64,000 nt of DNA from Thiohalomonas sp963783235 (GTDB taxonomy: Bacteria; Pseudomonadota; Gammaproteobacteria; Thiohalomonadales; Thiohalomonadaceae), in the NCBI GenBank assembly GCA_963783235.1, contig CAWAMN010000001.1, positions 372,001 through 436,000 on the forward strand, written 5' to 3'. Positions 32,675-41,965 of this stretch are shown piece after piece. The stretch's first letter is position 1. Every line of letters starts with the position of its first letter. A program made the translations under genes and the position numbers. The notes below the pieces were generated by a model, which saw only the letters and a program-made list of their open reading frames with translations, searched no databases and had not been told where the DNA came from.

Positions 32675-35437
32675 GGCCCGCCAGCGGCGGATAAGATACT
32701 TTTCAAACTCCACCAGCAGCAGAACCGTGGCGGTGATGAGCACAATGCGCACCCAGGCGCCGCCGGTGATAGGCGCGGTATGGAACAGGGCCTGCATGAA
32801 GGGGGCATAGGTGAAGAGCAACTGGAAACCGGTGACCAGCACTACTGCGATCAGGACATAGCGGCTACCGAACAGGCCCTCGCTGTTCAGCACCGGTTCG
32901 AGCATGTAGCGGGTTGCGAACAGATAAAAGACCTCAAACATGACCAGGGTATTGACGGCAATCGTGCGTGCCTCGACAACGGAGGTGGCGTTGACGCGGG
33001 TCTCCCACAGGAAGAGCCCGAAAGTGCCCGCCACGAGGATCAGTGAAACGAACGCGATGCGCCACGCGAGAAAGGGCGTCAGCAGCTTTTCGCTTGCATC
33101 CCGCGGCGGGCGACGCATGACATTGCTTTCCGACGGCTCGAAGGCTAGTGAAAGTGCCAGAGTGACCGCGGTAATCATATTGACCCAGAGGATCTGCAGC
33201 GGCGTTATGGGCAGGACGGCCCCCAGAAGGATCGCGCCGATGATGGTCAGGGCCTCGCCGCCGTTGGTCGGCAGTATGAACATCACCGACTTCTTGATGT
33301 TGTCATAAACCGTGCGACCCTCTTCGACCGCCCGGCCGATCGAGGCGAAATTGTCGTCGGTGAGCACCATTTCGGCCGCTTCCTTGGCGACTTCGGTGCC
33401 GTTTATCCCCATTGCCACGCCCACGTCGGCCCGCTTCAGGGCCGGCGCGTCATTGACGCCGTCGCCGGTCATTGCCACCACCCGCCCCTCGGCCTGGAAC
33501 GCCTCCACCAGACGCAACTTGTTTTCGGGGCTTGCCCGGGCGAAAACATCCGTTTCCAGGACCGCTGGACGAAGGGCCGCTTCGTCCAACTCGTCCAAAT
33601 CCCGGCCGGTCATCACCCTGCCATCGCCTATCCCCATCTGGCCTCCGATGGCCTTGGCCGTGACGGCGTGGTCGCCGGTGATCATCTTGACGCGGATACC
33701 GGCAGACTGGCAGGCGGCAACGGCATCGATGGCCTCCTGACGGGGCGGGTCGATGAGACCGACGATGCCCAGCAGCGTGAGTCCGCCTTCCACATCATCG
33801 AAGTTGAGGGTGCGCTGCTCATGGGAAGCGGTCCGAAAGGCAATCGCCAGCAGACGCTGTCCGCGGGAGGCCAGTTGCTCGATGCGGGCGTGCCACTGAT
33901 CGGATTTCAGTGATCGGTCTTCTCCGGCATACCGTTCGAAAGTGCACATCTCCAGCACCCGCTCAGGAGCGCCCTTTACGATGACAAAGCCATGCCCGGC
34001 ATGATCGTGGTGGAGGGTGGCCATGAAGCGGTGTTCCGACTCGAAGGGAATGGAGTCGGTACGTGGAAACTCCTCTTCAAGAAGATCGCGGTCGTAACCC
34101 GCTTTCAGGGCCAGGGAGACCAGTGCGCCGTCCGTCGGGTCGCCATCCACCACCCAGCGGCCGTCATGCTGCCGGACCTCGCTGTCGTTGCAAAGCAGTG
34201 CGGCGCGGCAGATTTCCAGCAGTAGCGGCTGGCATTGGCTGTCGTAGTTCTCACCGCAGCGCTGCAGAAGGAGTGGCTTTTCGGATGAATCCAGTCGCGT
34301 ACCGTCGAGAATGAAGCCACCATGCGGGTTATAGCCGACACCGGTAATCTGGTAGGTCTCCTCGGCGCTGGCGACGCTTTGGGCCGTCATTTCGTTGCGG
34401 GTCAGAGTCCCGGTCTTGTCCGTACAGATCACCGTCACCGAACCCAGGGTCTCCACTGCGGGGAGGCGTCGGATAATTGCATTGCGGGATGCCATGCGCT
34501 GCACGCCGATGGCAAGTGTGATCGTGATGATCGCGGGCAGGCCTTCGGGGATTGCCGCCACGGCCAGGCCAACGGCCGCGAGGAACATCTCCTCGGCACT
34601 GTAACCGCGCACGAGATAGCCGAAAGCGAAAGTCAGGAGCGCGAGTCCGGCGATCCAGAGGGTAAGCGTTCGGCCGAACTGGTCGATCTGCCGCAGCAGC
34701 GGCGTGGTGAGGATTTGCACCTCCGATAGCATCGCGTTGATGCGCCCGATCTCGGTCGCGCTTCCGGTGGCTACCACCACGCCGCTGCCCTGGCCGAAAG
34801 TGACCAGCGTCGAGGAGAAGGCCATACCGGTGCGGTCACCGACGGGAGCGTCGTGGGCCACCGGATCCGAATTCTTCTCCACCGGCAGGGACTCGCCGGT
34901 GAGCGCCGCCTCTTCGATGCGCAGGTTGCGGGTTCGGAAAAGGCGGAGGTCGGCCGGCACCTTGTCCCCCGACTGCAGAAGTACGATATCGCCCGGTACC
35001 AGCTCTTCGGCGGAGATGACCTGTCGCCGGCCGCCGCGCATGACGGTGGCCTGTTGTGAGAGGAGGCCGCGAATGGCATCCAGCGCTTTTTCCGCTTTGC
35101 CCTCCTGTACAAAGCCGATGAGCGCATTGACGACCACTACGCCGACGATAACGGCCGTGTCGGCAAAATGGCCGAGACCGGCGGTGATTGCGGCGGCGGC
35201 CAAAAGGACGTAAATCAGGACGTTGTGGAACTGCAGCAGGAAACGCTTGAGTGGGCCGCGGCGCCGGGGCGGGGGCAGGCGGTTGGCACCGTATTCCTCC
35301 AGTCGTGCACGGGCCGTCTCGGGTTCCAGGCCTTCGTGCTCGCCCTCAAGGCGGCAGATGACCTCCTTGGTGGTCAATGCATGCCACGGGGGAAGAGGAG
35401 TTTCCGCTGCGAGTGGTGGACAGTCCTGGTTGGCCAT
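32654..35437 (-). CDS. P-type cation-transporting ATPase (type II)
   Basis: This 927-residue pump has an N-terminal cation-ATPase domain (from 16, WHALTTKEVICRLEGE), TGES near 180, PEGLP near 297 in helix 4, phosphorylation site DKTGTLT near 340, and GDGVNDAPALK in the hinge. Ten hydrophobic segments follow the type II layout of the Ca2+/Na+/K+ group (PMR1/SERCA-like PEGLP). The ATG at 35437 replaces an upstream open extension with no homology. It is divergent from ubiA. The ion is probably Ca2+ or Mn2+, but this is inferred from the family only. Confidence 0.9.
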   Translation of the reverse strand: MANQDCPPLAAETPLPPWHALTTKEVICRLEGEHEGLEPETARARLEEYGANRLPPPRRRGPLKRFLLQFHNVLIYVLLAAAAITAGLGHFADTAVIVGVVVVNALIGFVQEGKAEKALDAIRGLLSQQATVMRGGRRQVISAEELVPGDIVLLQSGDKVPADLRLFRTRNLRIEEAALTGESLPVEKNSDPVAHDAPVGDRTGMAFSSTLVTFGQGSGVVVATGSATEIGRINAMLSEVQILTTPLLRQIDQFGRTLTLWIAGLALLTFAFGYLVRGYSAEEMFLAAVGLAVAAIPEGLPAIITITLAIGVQRMASRNAIIRRLPAVETLGSVTVICTDKTGTLTRNEMTAQSVASAEETYQITGVGYNPHGGFILDGTRLDSSEKPLLLQRCGENYDSQCQPLLLEICRAALLCNDSEVRQHDGRWVVDGDPTDGALVSLALKAGYDRDLLEEEFPRTDSIPFESEHRFMATLHHDHAGHGFVIVKGAPERVLEMCTFERYAGEDRSLKSDQWHARIEQLASRGQRLLAIAFRTASHEQRTLNFDDVEGGLTLLGIVGLIDPPRQEAIDAVAACQSAGIRVKMITGDHAVTAKAIGGQMGIGDGRVMTGRDLDELDEAALRPAVLETDVFARASPENKLRLVEAFQAEGRVVAMTGDGVNDAPALKRADVGVAMGINGTEVAKEAAEMVLTDDNFASIGRAVEEGRTVYDNIKKSVMFILPTNGGEALTIIGAILLGAVLPITPLQILWVNMITAVTLALSLAFEPSESNVMRRPPRDASEKLLTPFLAWRIAFVSLILVAGTFGLFLWETRVNATSVVEARTIAVNTLVMFEVFYLFATRYMLEPVLNSEGLFGSRYVLIAVVLVTGFQLLFTYAPFMQALFHTAPITGGAWVRIVLITATVLLLVEFEKYLIRRWRASAARRS

Positions 35438-35576
35438 AGCACATTGTTTTTGTTGGCGACCGGATTCCGGGCTGAGCGTCAAGCTTGCTCTAAAAGTAAC
35501 ATACCGGGCGAGGTTGGGGGCACACGCCAAACCCGGTACACTTTGCGGCCTAACGTACAGGCAGTGGGAGCGAGCA

Positions 35577-36443
35577 TTGCACGCGATTGGCACACGTCTG
35601 AAGGAGTATGTCTACCTGACCCGGCTGGACCGGCCCATCGGCATCTATCTGGTGCTGTGGCCGATGCTGTGGGCGGTCTGGATCGCTGCGGAGGGCAAGC
35701 CGAACGGGCTCGTGTTGGCCGTCTTTGTGGCCGGTACCGTTCTGATGCGCTCGGCAGGCTGTGCCATAAACGATTTTGCCGATCGCAAAATCGACGGTCA
35801 TGTGCGCCGCACCCGACAGCGGCCCCTGGCGCGGGGCGCGATTCACGCCGGGGAGGCAGTAGCCGTTTTTGCCGTCCTGAGTCTCGTGGCGTTCGGACTC
35901 GTACTGCTGATGAACCCTCTGACCATCAAGCTCTCTTTCGTAGGGGTCCTCCTGGCGGCCAGTTACCCGTTCATGAAACGCTTCACCCATCTTCCCCAGG
36001 CGTACCTGGGCGCAGCATTCGGATGGGCCATCCCGATGGCCTTCGCCGCACAAACCGGCACGGTGCCGACCGAAGCGTGGCTGCTCTTTGTCGCCAATGT
36101 CTTCTGGGCACTCGCCTATGACACCATGTATGCCATGGCCGATCGCGAGGATGATCTCAAGATCGGCGTCAAGTCCGCCGCGATCCTGATGGGGCGTTTC
36201 GACCGCGTCGGGATCGGCTTGATGCAGGCCCTGACCGTGGGATTGCTTGCCGCGGCGGGGATCAGTTTCGGTTTGGGGCCGGTTTTCTACGCGGGTCTGG
36301 CCATCGGTTGCGGTTTCGCGGTGTACGAGCAGTACCTGATCCGCGGGCGGGACCCGGCGCTGAGCTTTCAGGCCTTTTTGAACAACCGTCATTTCGGCAT
36401 GTCCATCTTTGCAGGCATCGCCGCCGATTATCTCGTCCACTGA
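35577..36443 (+). CDS. ubiA: 4-hydroxybenzoate polyprenyltransferase
   Basis: This 288-residue, multi-helix membrane enzyme attaches the polyprenyl tail to 4-hydroxybenzoate in ubiquinone synthesis. The two Asp-rich Mg-diphosphate motifs are NDFADRKID near 65-73 and the later DREDDLKIG. The start is a TTG at 35577 with a GGAG site; no ATG or GTG fits better. It is divergent from the ATPase and is followed by a strong terminator that overlaps its stop. No ubiC is adjacent. Confidence 0.9.
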   Translation: MHAIGTRLKEYVYLTRLDRPIGIYLVLWPMLWAVWIAAEGKPNGLVLAVFVAGTVLMRSAGCAINDFADRKIDGHVRRTRQRPLARGAIHAGEAVAVFAVLSLVAFGLVLLMNPLTIKLSFVGVLLAASYPFMKRFTHLPQAYLGAAFGWAIPMAFAAQTGTVPTEAWLLFVANVFWALAYDTMYAMADREDDLKIGVKSAAILMGRFDRVGIGLMQALTVGLLAAAGISFGLGPVFYAGLAIGCGFAVYEQYLIRGRDPALSFQAFLNNRHFGMSIFAGIAADYLVH

Positions 36444-36470
36444 GCGGCTTTGCCGCTCAGTCCGTTTTTT
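36440..36470 (+). terminator. Rho-independent terminator of ubiA
   Basis: CTGAGCGGC (36440-36448), a three-base TTT loop and GCCGCTCAG (36452-36460) are followed by TCCGTTTTTT. The stem begins inside the ubiA stop codon. It separates ubiA from bioA. Confidence 0.85.
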
Positions 36471-36490
36471 GCAAGACACGTTGTAGAGCT

Positions 36491-37837
36491 ATGAGAAATT
36501 CCGACATTATCGATCGCGACCTCTCCGTGGTGTGGCATCCCTGCACCCAGATGAAGGACCACGAAAGCCTGCCGCTGGTGCCGATCCGCCGAGGGGAGGG
36601 CGTCTGGCTGGAGGATTTCGACGGAAAGCGCTATATCGATGCCATCAGCTCCTGGTGGGTGAACCTCTTCGGCCACGCCAATCCGCGCATCAACGCGGCG
36701 GTCAAGGAGCAACTCGATACGCTGGAACACGTCATTCTCGCCGGTTTCTCCCACGAGCCGGTGGTGGAGCTCTCGGAGCGATTGGTGCAGATCGCGCCGG
36801 AAGGGCTGAACCACTGCTTCTATGCGGATAACGGTTCGGCGGCCGTGGAAGTGGCGCTGAAAATGAGCTTTCACTACTGGCGCAATACCGGCCAGAGGAA
36901 CAAGACCAAGTTCATCACCCTCTCCAACAGCTACCACGGCGAGACCCTCGGCACGCTTGCCATCGGCGATGTGGCGCTCTACAAGAAGACCTATGAGCCG
37001 CTGCTCATGCAGGCGATTACCGTTCCCGCCCCGGACTGTTACGACCGTGAACCGGGGGAGAGCTGCGCGGAGGTGGCGCGCCGCATGTTTGTGCATATGG
37101 AGCGCGCCCTGGAGCGCCACGCCCACGAAACAGCGGCGGTAATAGTCGAGCCGCTGGTGCAGTGTGCCGGCACCATGCGCATGTACGACCCGGAATACCT
37201 GCGCCTGCTGCGTGAGGCCTGCGATCGACACGGCGTTCACCTGATCGCTGACGAAATCGCCGTCGGTTTTGGCCGTACCGGAACGATGTTTGCCTGTGAA
37301 CAGGCGGGGATCAGCCCGGACTTCATGACGGTTTCGAAAGGGCTAACGGCGGGCTATCTGCCGATGGCGGTGGTGCTGACGCATGAGGAGGTCTACCAGG
37401 CCTTCTACGATGAGTACGAAAATCTCACGGCCTTTCTTCACTCGCACTCCTACACCGGTAATCCATTAGCCTGTAGCACCGCCTTGGCGACGCTGGATAT
37501 CTTTGAAGAGGATGATGTGCTGTCCCGCAATCGGGAACTGGCTGAAGAGATGCGGCGGGCGACCGAGCATCTCAACGACCACCCGAACGTCGCCGATGTG
37601 CGGCAGACGGGCATGGTTTTGGCGGTGGAAATGGTGAAGGATAAGGCCACCAGGGAGCCGTTCGACTGGAAGGAGCGACGCGGCCTGCGGGTCTATCAAC
37701 ACGCCTTGAGCCGCGGGGCGCTGTTGCGGCCGCTGGGGAATGTCAGCTACATGATGCCGCCCTACATCATCACCCCCGAACAGATCCGCTTTCTGGCGGA
37801 AGTCATGGCTGAGGGTATCGATAAGGCCGTCAAGTAG
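36491..37837 (+). CDS. bioA: Adenosylmethionine-8-amino-7-oxononanoate aminotransferase
   Basis: This 448-residue PLP enzyme uses S-adenosylmethionine to convert KAPA to DAPA in biotin synthesis. WHPCTQMKDHE at the N-terminus is the BioA hallmark. ISSWWVNLFGHANP and YADNGSAAVEVALKM follow. The PLP Lys lies in TVSKGLTAGYLPM. The ATG at 36491 gives the expected N-terminus; the frame is open further upstream. No bioBFDC genes are nearby, so biotin genes are dispersed in this genome. Confidence 0.94.
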   Translation: MRNSDIIDRDLSVVWHPCTQMKDHESLPLVPIRRGEGVWLEDFDGKRYIDAISSWWVNLFGHANPRINAAVKEQLDTLEHVILAGFSHEPVVELSERLVQIAPEGLNHCFYADNGSAAVEVALKMSFHYWRNTGQRNKTKFITLSNSYHGETLGTLAIGDVALYKKTYEPLLMQAITVPAPDCYDREPGESCAEVARRMFVHMERALERHAHETAAVIVEPLVQCAGTMRMYDPEYLRLLREACDRHGVHLIADEIAVGFGRTGTMFACEQAGISPDFMTVSKGLTAGYLPMAVVLTHEEVYQAFYDEYENLTAFLHSHSYTGNPLACSTALATLDIFEEDDVLSRNRELAEEMRRATEHLNDHPNVADVRQTGMVLAVEMVKDKATREPFDWKERRGLRVYQHALSRGALLRPLGNVSYMMPPYIITPEQIRFLAEVMAEGIDKAVK

Positions 37838-37890
37838 CGGGCGGTCCGGGCTTCACAGCAGTCCGGTTCCGGCCGGGAGCCGTTTCCGTT

Positions 37891-38043
37891 CTACTCCATC
37901 ATCCGTCCTACGGTGGGAGCGAGGAGCAGGGCGATAATGATGGAGACAGCCGTCTCCGGTGCCATCCCGAGGATGTCGCCGGCGGGCAGACTTCCGTTCA
38001 CCGCCCAGTAGAAGATAAAAGCGACAATTAAAAGACGCAGCAT
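37891..38043 (-). CDS. Putative 50-residue membrane protein
   Basis: The ATG at 38043, with a GGAG site eight bases upstream, opens a 50-residue frame with two hydrophobic segments, LRLLIVAFIFYWAVNG and AVSIIIALLLAPTVG, joined by a short polar loop. Such two-helix proteins are common but unassigned. It is in the gap between bioA and the host-attachment gene, and it is short enough that its coding status is uncertain. Confidence 0.4.
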   Translation of the reverse strand: MLRLLIVAFIFYWAVNGSLPAGDILGMAPETAVSIIIALLLAPTVGRMME

Positions 38044-38167
38044 CGAGGGTTTCTCCAGCCCATTCTTATCGCAGGGTGCGTACTATAGCGGCCCGAGTGC
38101 ATAGAGTTGAATGTCTGTGTTTGCAAAACTGCTGTGAAGTCCGTCGCAATTCGGGAAGCTCCGCCGC

Positions 38168-38617
38168 TCAGTCCAGGTGAGCGGACAGTCTGTCCGGCAG
38201 CTCCCGCTCCGAAATCGCGGTGTAGTCCTTCTCGATATTATGAGTGATGCACCGCGCCAGTTCCTTTGGCATATGCGCATTGAAGCGGCCGTGGAAACGG
38301 GGAGGGGCTACCACGATCAGTTCACCGAATTCACTTTTCGCACGGTGCGCATCAAGGGTGTGGGCCAGTTCCCGCGCGAAGCGATCGACTTCGAAGTCAT
38401 GGGGGTCGGTCGGTTCCGGGAAACTGCCGTACGCCTTCTTACTGGCAGTGCCGTCGCTGCGGGTCTCCCTGTGGCTCGAGTGATCGGAGGTGATCTCCTG
38501 GTCTTTACGGCGGCTGTCGGGGTGGAGAAAACTCTCGATCAGGGCAAGCTGTTTGCCTTCGTGGCGAAACAGCCGTGCCTCGCTGCCGTTGGCGACCAAA
38601 ATCCATGCCTCGGCCAT
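38168..38617 (-). CDS. Host-attachment (baeRF-like) family protein
   Basis: This 149-residue protein reads MAEAWILVANGSEARLF at the start, typical of the host-attachment protein family (related to bacterial release-factor-like domains). It has GELIVVAPPRFHGRFNAHMP, another landmark, and a charged middle (RRKDQEITSDHSSHR). An AAGGAGG site precedes the ATG at 38617. The family is named from plant-associated bacteria, but its function is not established. It is divergent from hrpB. Confidence 0.82.
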   Translation of the reverse strand: MAEAWILVANGSEARLFRHEGKQLALIESFLHPDSRRKDQEITSDHSSHRETRSDGTASKKAYGSFPEPTDPHDFEVDRFARELAHTLDAHRAKSEFGELIVVAPPRFHGRFNAHMPKELARCITHNIEKDYTAISERELPDRLSAHLD

Positions 38618-38667
38618 GAAGACCTCCTTATGACGATTCGACTCTGCTAACAAGTGTAGCCCCCGCT

Positions 38668-41175
38668 GTGAGCCAATACCCTGTTGATGCTGTTCTTTCC
38701 GATTTGGAGTCCGCCTTGGCGAGCCACCGTCGCGTGGTGCTCGAGGCGCCGCCCGGGGCCGGCAAAACCACCCGGATCCCTCCTGCACTAATGAACAGTC
38801 CCTGGTTGGCGGGCCAATCGATCCTCATGTTGGAGCCGCGCCGACTGGCAGCGCGCGCAGCCGCCGCCCGCATCGCTGAGACTCTGGAAGAGCCGCTCGG
38901 GCGGCGGGTCGGCTACCGGGTACGGTTGGACAGTCGGGTTTCGGCCCACACCCGAATCGAGGTGGTCACCGAAGGGATCCTCACCCGCCGACTGCAGTCG
39001 GACCCGGAGCTGCGCGGTGTGGGGCTGGTGATCTTCGATGAATTTCATGAGCGACAACTCCAGGGCGACCTGGGTCTGGCGCTCTGCCGGGATATCCAGA
39101 GTGCCTTGCGGGAGGAGTTGAGGATCCTGGTCATGTCCGCGACCCTTGACGGCGCGGCTCTCGCCGAAACCCTTGATGCGGTGCGTCTGGTTAGCCGCGG
39201 TCGCAGCTATCCCGTGGAGCTGCACCATATGCAGCGGGATCCGGAGGGTCCGTTGTGGAGGGCCGCAGCCAACGCCGCCCGCCGTGTTCTGAACGAGCAA
39301 AAGGACGGGGATGTCCTGATCTTCCTGCCCGGTGCGGGGGAGATCCGCCGCTGCGCCGAGGCGCTGAGAGAGCAGCCGGAGGCGGCGATCCACCCGCTGT
39401 TCGGGGATCTTCCGCTGGAGGCGCAGGAGGCGGCGATTCGGCCCAGCCCCGATGGTCGGCGCAAAGTGGTGATCGCCACCAACATCGCCGAAACCAGTTT
39501 GACCATCGAAGGGATCGCCACCGTGATCGACTCGGGCTGGGCGCGAATACCCCGGTTCGATCCGCGTAGCGGCCTCACCCGGCTGGAGACGGTTCGCATT
39601 GCCGCCGCCTCGGCGACACAGCGTGCCGGTCGGGCCGGGCGTCTGGGACCGGGGTCCTGTTATCGTCTCTATTGCGAGAGGACCGCTCAGGGGCTGGTGC
39701 CTTTCGACCCGCCCGAGATCGCCGCGGCGGATTTGGCGCCGCTAGCGCTGGAGCTGGCCGCCTGGGGGGTACGGGAAGTGACGGATCTCTCCTGGGTGGA
39801 CACGCCACCGCCGGGCGCCCTGCAGCAGGCGCGTGACCTGCTCGTTGAGCTCGGTGCCCTCGACGATGGGAGGCGACTGACGACCATGGGCCGAAAAATG
39901 GTCGGGCTACCGGCCCATCCTCGTCTGGCGCGGATGATGCTCATCGCCAAAGAGGAGGGCAGGGCGGCCCTTGCCTGTGATCTGGCCGCACTGCTTTCGG
40001 AACGGGACATCTTCCGCGGAGCCGCGGGCCGGGATTGCAGCGACATTACCGCCCGATGGGAAGCCATTGGCGACTATCGGCGCCGTGGCGCCGCCGGCGC
40101 CCGGCATTGGGACGGCGACCCGGGTGCATGCCGCGCTGTGGTGCAGGTAGCGGGGCAGTGGCGGCGAATGCTGGGCATTGAAGCAGAGGAGCCTGGGGCG
40201 GAGCCCGGCGAGATCGGCGGCCTGCTCCTGTTGGCTTACCCCGATCGGTTGGCCCGGCGCCGCTCCGGGGAGCCCCGCTTTCTTCTCTCCGGTGGCCGGG
40301 GCGGGCGGCTGGAGGCCGCGGACCCGCTGGCCGGGACGAGCTTCCTGGCGGTAGCCTCAATCGACGGCGGGGGACGCGAGGGTCGCATCCGTCTGGCGGC
40401 CCCCGTGAGCGAAGAGGCCATCGCCGAGCGTCTTGGAAATCGCGTGAGGGAAGAGTCGGAAGTGATATGGATGGCGCGTGAGGAACGGGTGACAGCCAGG
40501 CGCGTGCGTCGGCTCGGGGCTATCGAACTGGAGAGTCTGGCCCTGGACAGACCGGACCCCGAACGCCTAGCGCAGGTCCTGATAGCCGGCATCCGGCAGA
40601 TGGGTATCGAGGTTCTACCCTGGTCCAAGTCGGCCCGGGCCTTGCAGGCCCGAATCGGATTTCTGCGCTCCGTCGATCACGAAGGGCCCTGGCCCGACCT
40701 CTCCTGCCCGGCCTTGACGGACATGCTGGAAGAGTGGCTCGGCCCTTATCTTGGCGGGATCTCCAGTCGCGCCGGACTACGGCAGCTCGATATCGAGGCC
40801 GCTTTGCGAGCGAGGCTCGACTGGAAGATGCTGCAGCGCCTCGAAGAGGACGCCCCGGAGCGAATCGATGTACCGAGTGGTCACCGACGGCCCATTGATT
40901 ACAGCGGCGGTGAACCGGTCCTGGCGGTGAAACTGCAGGAGCTGTTCGGACTTTCCGAGACACCGTCGGTGGCTGGGGGCCGAGTGCCGGTGACCCTCCA
41001 TCTGCTGTCACCGGCGGGTCGTCCGATCCAGGTCACCCGGGACCTGGCCGGTTTCTGGCAACGTACCTACCCGGAAGTGAAAAAGGAGTTGAAAGGGCGC
41101 TATCCGAAGCATCCCTGGCCCGATGATCCCCGGGGCGCCAAACCGACTGCCGGAGTGAAGAAACCGAACCGATAG
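38668..41175 (+). CDS. hrpB: ATP-dependent helicase HrpB
   Basis: This 835-residue DEAH-box helicase of the HrpA/HrpB group has Walker A GAPPGAGKTT near 30-37, DEFHER near 124-129 (DEAH variant DEFH), motif III VMSATLDG, the C-terminal helicase signatures ATNIAETSLTIEG, and QRAGRAGRLGPG. A helicase-associated domain and an HrpB-specific C-terminus follow. It is a GTG start. The length agrees with HrpB rather than HrpA. It probably unwinds RNA; its cellular role in proteobacteria is not well defined. Confidence 0.9.
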   Translation: MSQYPVDAVLSDLESALASHRRVVLEAPPGAGKTTRIPPALMNSPWLAGQSILMLEPRRLAARAAAARIAETLEEPLGRRVGYRVRLDSRVSAHTRIEVVTEGILTRRLQSDPELRGVGLVIFDEFHERQLQGDLGLALCRDIQSALREELRILVMSATLDGAALAETLDAVRLVSRGRSYPVELHHMQRDPEGPLWRAAANAARRVLNEQKDGDVLIFLPGAGEIRRCAEALREQPEAAIHPLFGDLPLEAQEAAIRPSPDGRRKVVIATNIAETSLTIEGIATVIDSGWARIPRFDPRSGLTRLETVRIAAASATQRAGRAGRLGPGSCYRLYCERTAQGLVPFDPPEIAAADLAPLALELAAWGVREVTDLSWVDTPPPGALQQARDLLVELGALDDGRRLTTMGRKMVGLPAHPRLARMMLIAKEEGRAALACDLAALLSERDIFRGAAGRDCSDITARWEAIGDYRRRGAAGARHWDGDPGACRAVVQVAGQWRRMLGIEAEEPGAEPGEIGGLLLLAYPDRLARRRSGEPRFLLSGGRGGRLEAADPLAGTSFLAVASIDGGGREGRIRLAAPVSEEAIAERLGNRVREESEVIWMAREERVTARRVRRLGAIELESLALDRPDPERLAQVLIAGIRQMGIEVLPWSKSARALQARIGFLRSVDHEGPWPDLSCPALTDMLEEWLGPYLGGISSRAGLRQLDIEAALRARLDWKMLQRLEEDAPERIDVPSGHRRPIDYSGGEPVLAVKLQELFGLSETPSVAGGRVPVTLHLLSPAGRPIQVTRDLAGFWQRTYPEVKKELKGRYPKHPWPDDPRGAKPTAGVKKPNR

Positions 41176-41388
41176 GCTTTTCGTCTTCAATCGGGATGGG
41201 TATCGGCTTGAATGTGATTGACGCGACTGCTTATCAATCCCGCCGGCAGGCGCGTCGTCGGAGTCTTTTCGCACTTTAGCCTGACCAGCCCGCTTTGCCC
41301 CTCCAGACACCCTCGGCGCCTAGCCCTGCCCCTCGTTTCCAGGCGAATTTTGGTGGTATATTGGCCATCAAAAGTCGGGAAGCAGACC

Positions 41389-41961
41389 ATGTCTATCGAA
41401 TCCTTCATTTTTCTGGCCGTGCTCGTTATCGCGGTGATCTACACCGTTGTGCTCTACAACAATCTGGTTCGCATCAAACATAACGTTTCCAAGGCATGGT
41501 CGAATATCGACGTTCTGCTTAAACAGCGACACGATGAACTGCCCAAGCTGGTCGAGGTGTGCAAGCAGTACATGGGTTACGAGCAGGAGACGCTGGAGAA
41601 GGTCATGAGGGCGCGCTCCCAGGTGGCATCGGCCAGGGAACGCGGCGATGTCCAGGCCCTGGGCCCGGCGGAAACCCAACTGAGGTTGGGGCTCGGCAAC
41701 CTCTTCGCCGTGGCCGAGGCCTATCCCGATCTCAAGGCGAATGACAGTTTCCAGCACCTGCAAAGCCGGGTCTCGGGTCTGGAAAACGCCATTGCCGACC
41801 GCCGCGAGTTCTACAACGAAAGCGTCAACATCAATAACATCCGCATCGAGCAGTTCCCGGATGTCATCGTTGCCCGCATGTTCAATTTCGGTGACAAGCC
41901 GCTGCTCGAATTCAGCGAAGAGGAAAAGGCGGACGTCGACATGAAGGGGCTTTTCGGCTAA
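41389..41961 (+). CDS. LemA family protein
   Basis: This 190-residue protein has one N-terminal membrane segment (about 4-22, FIFLAVLVIAVIYTVVLY) followed by the cytoplasmic four-helix LemA domain with NLVRIKHNVSKAWSNIDVLLKQRHDELPKLVE as the hallmark. The ATG at 41389 removes a long upstream extension with no homology. A TATATT at 41357-41362 could be a -10 element. It is followed after 4 bp by the GIDE-type gene, the common partner of lemA. The function of LemA is unknown. Confidence 0.9.
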   Translation: MSIESFIFLAVLVIAVIYTVVLYNNLVRIKHNVSKAWSNIDVLLKQRHDELPKLVEVCKQYMGYEQETLEKVMRARSQVASARERGDVQALGPAETQLRLGLGNLFAVAEAYPDLKANDSFQHLQSRVSGLENAIADRREFYNESVNINNIRIEQFPDVIVARMFNFGDKPLLEFSEEEKADVDMKGLFG

Positions 41962-41965
41962 CCAC

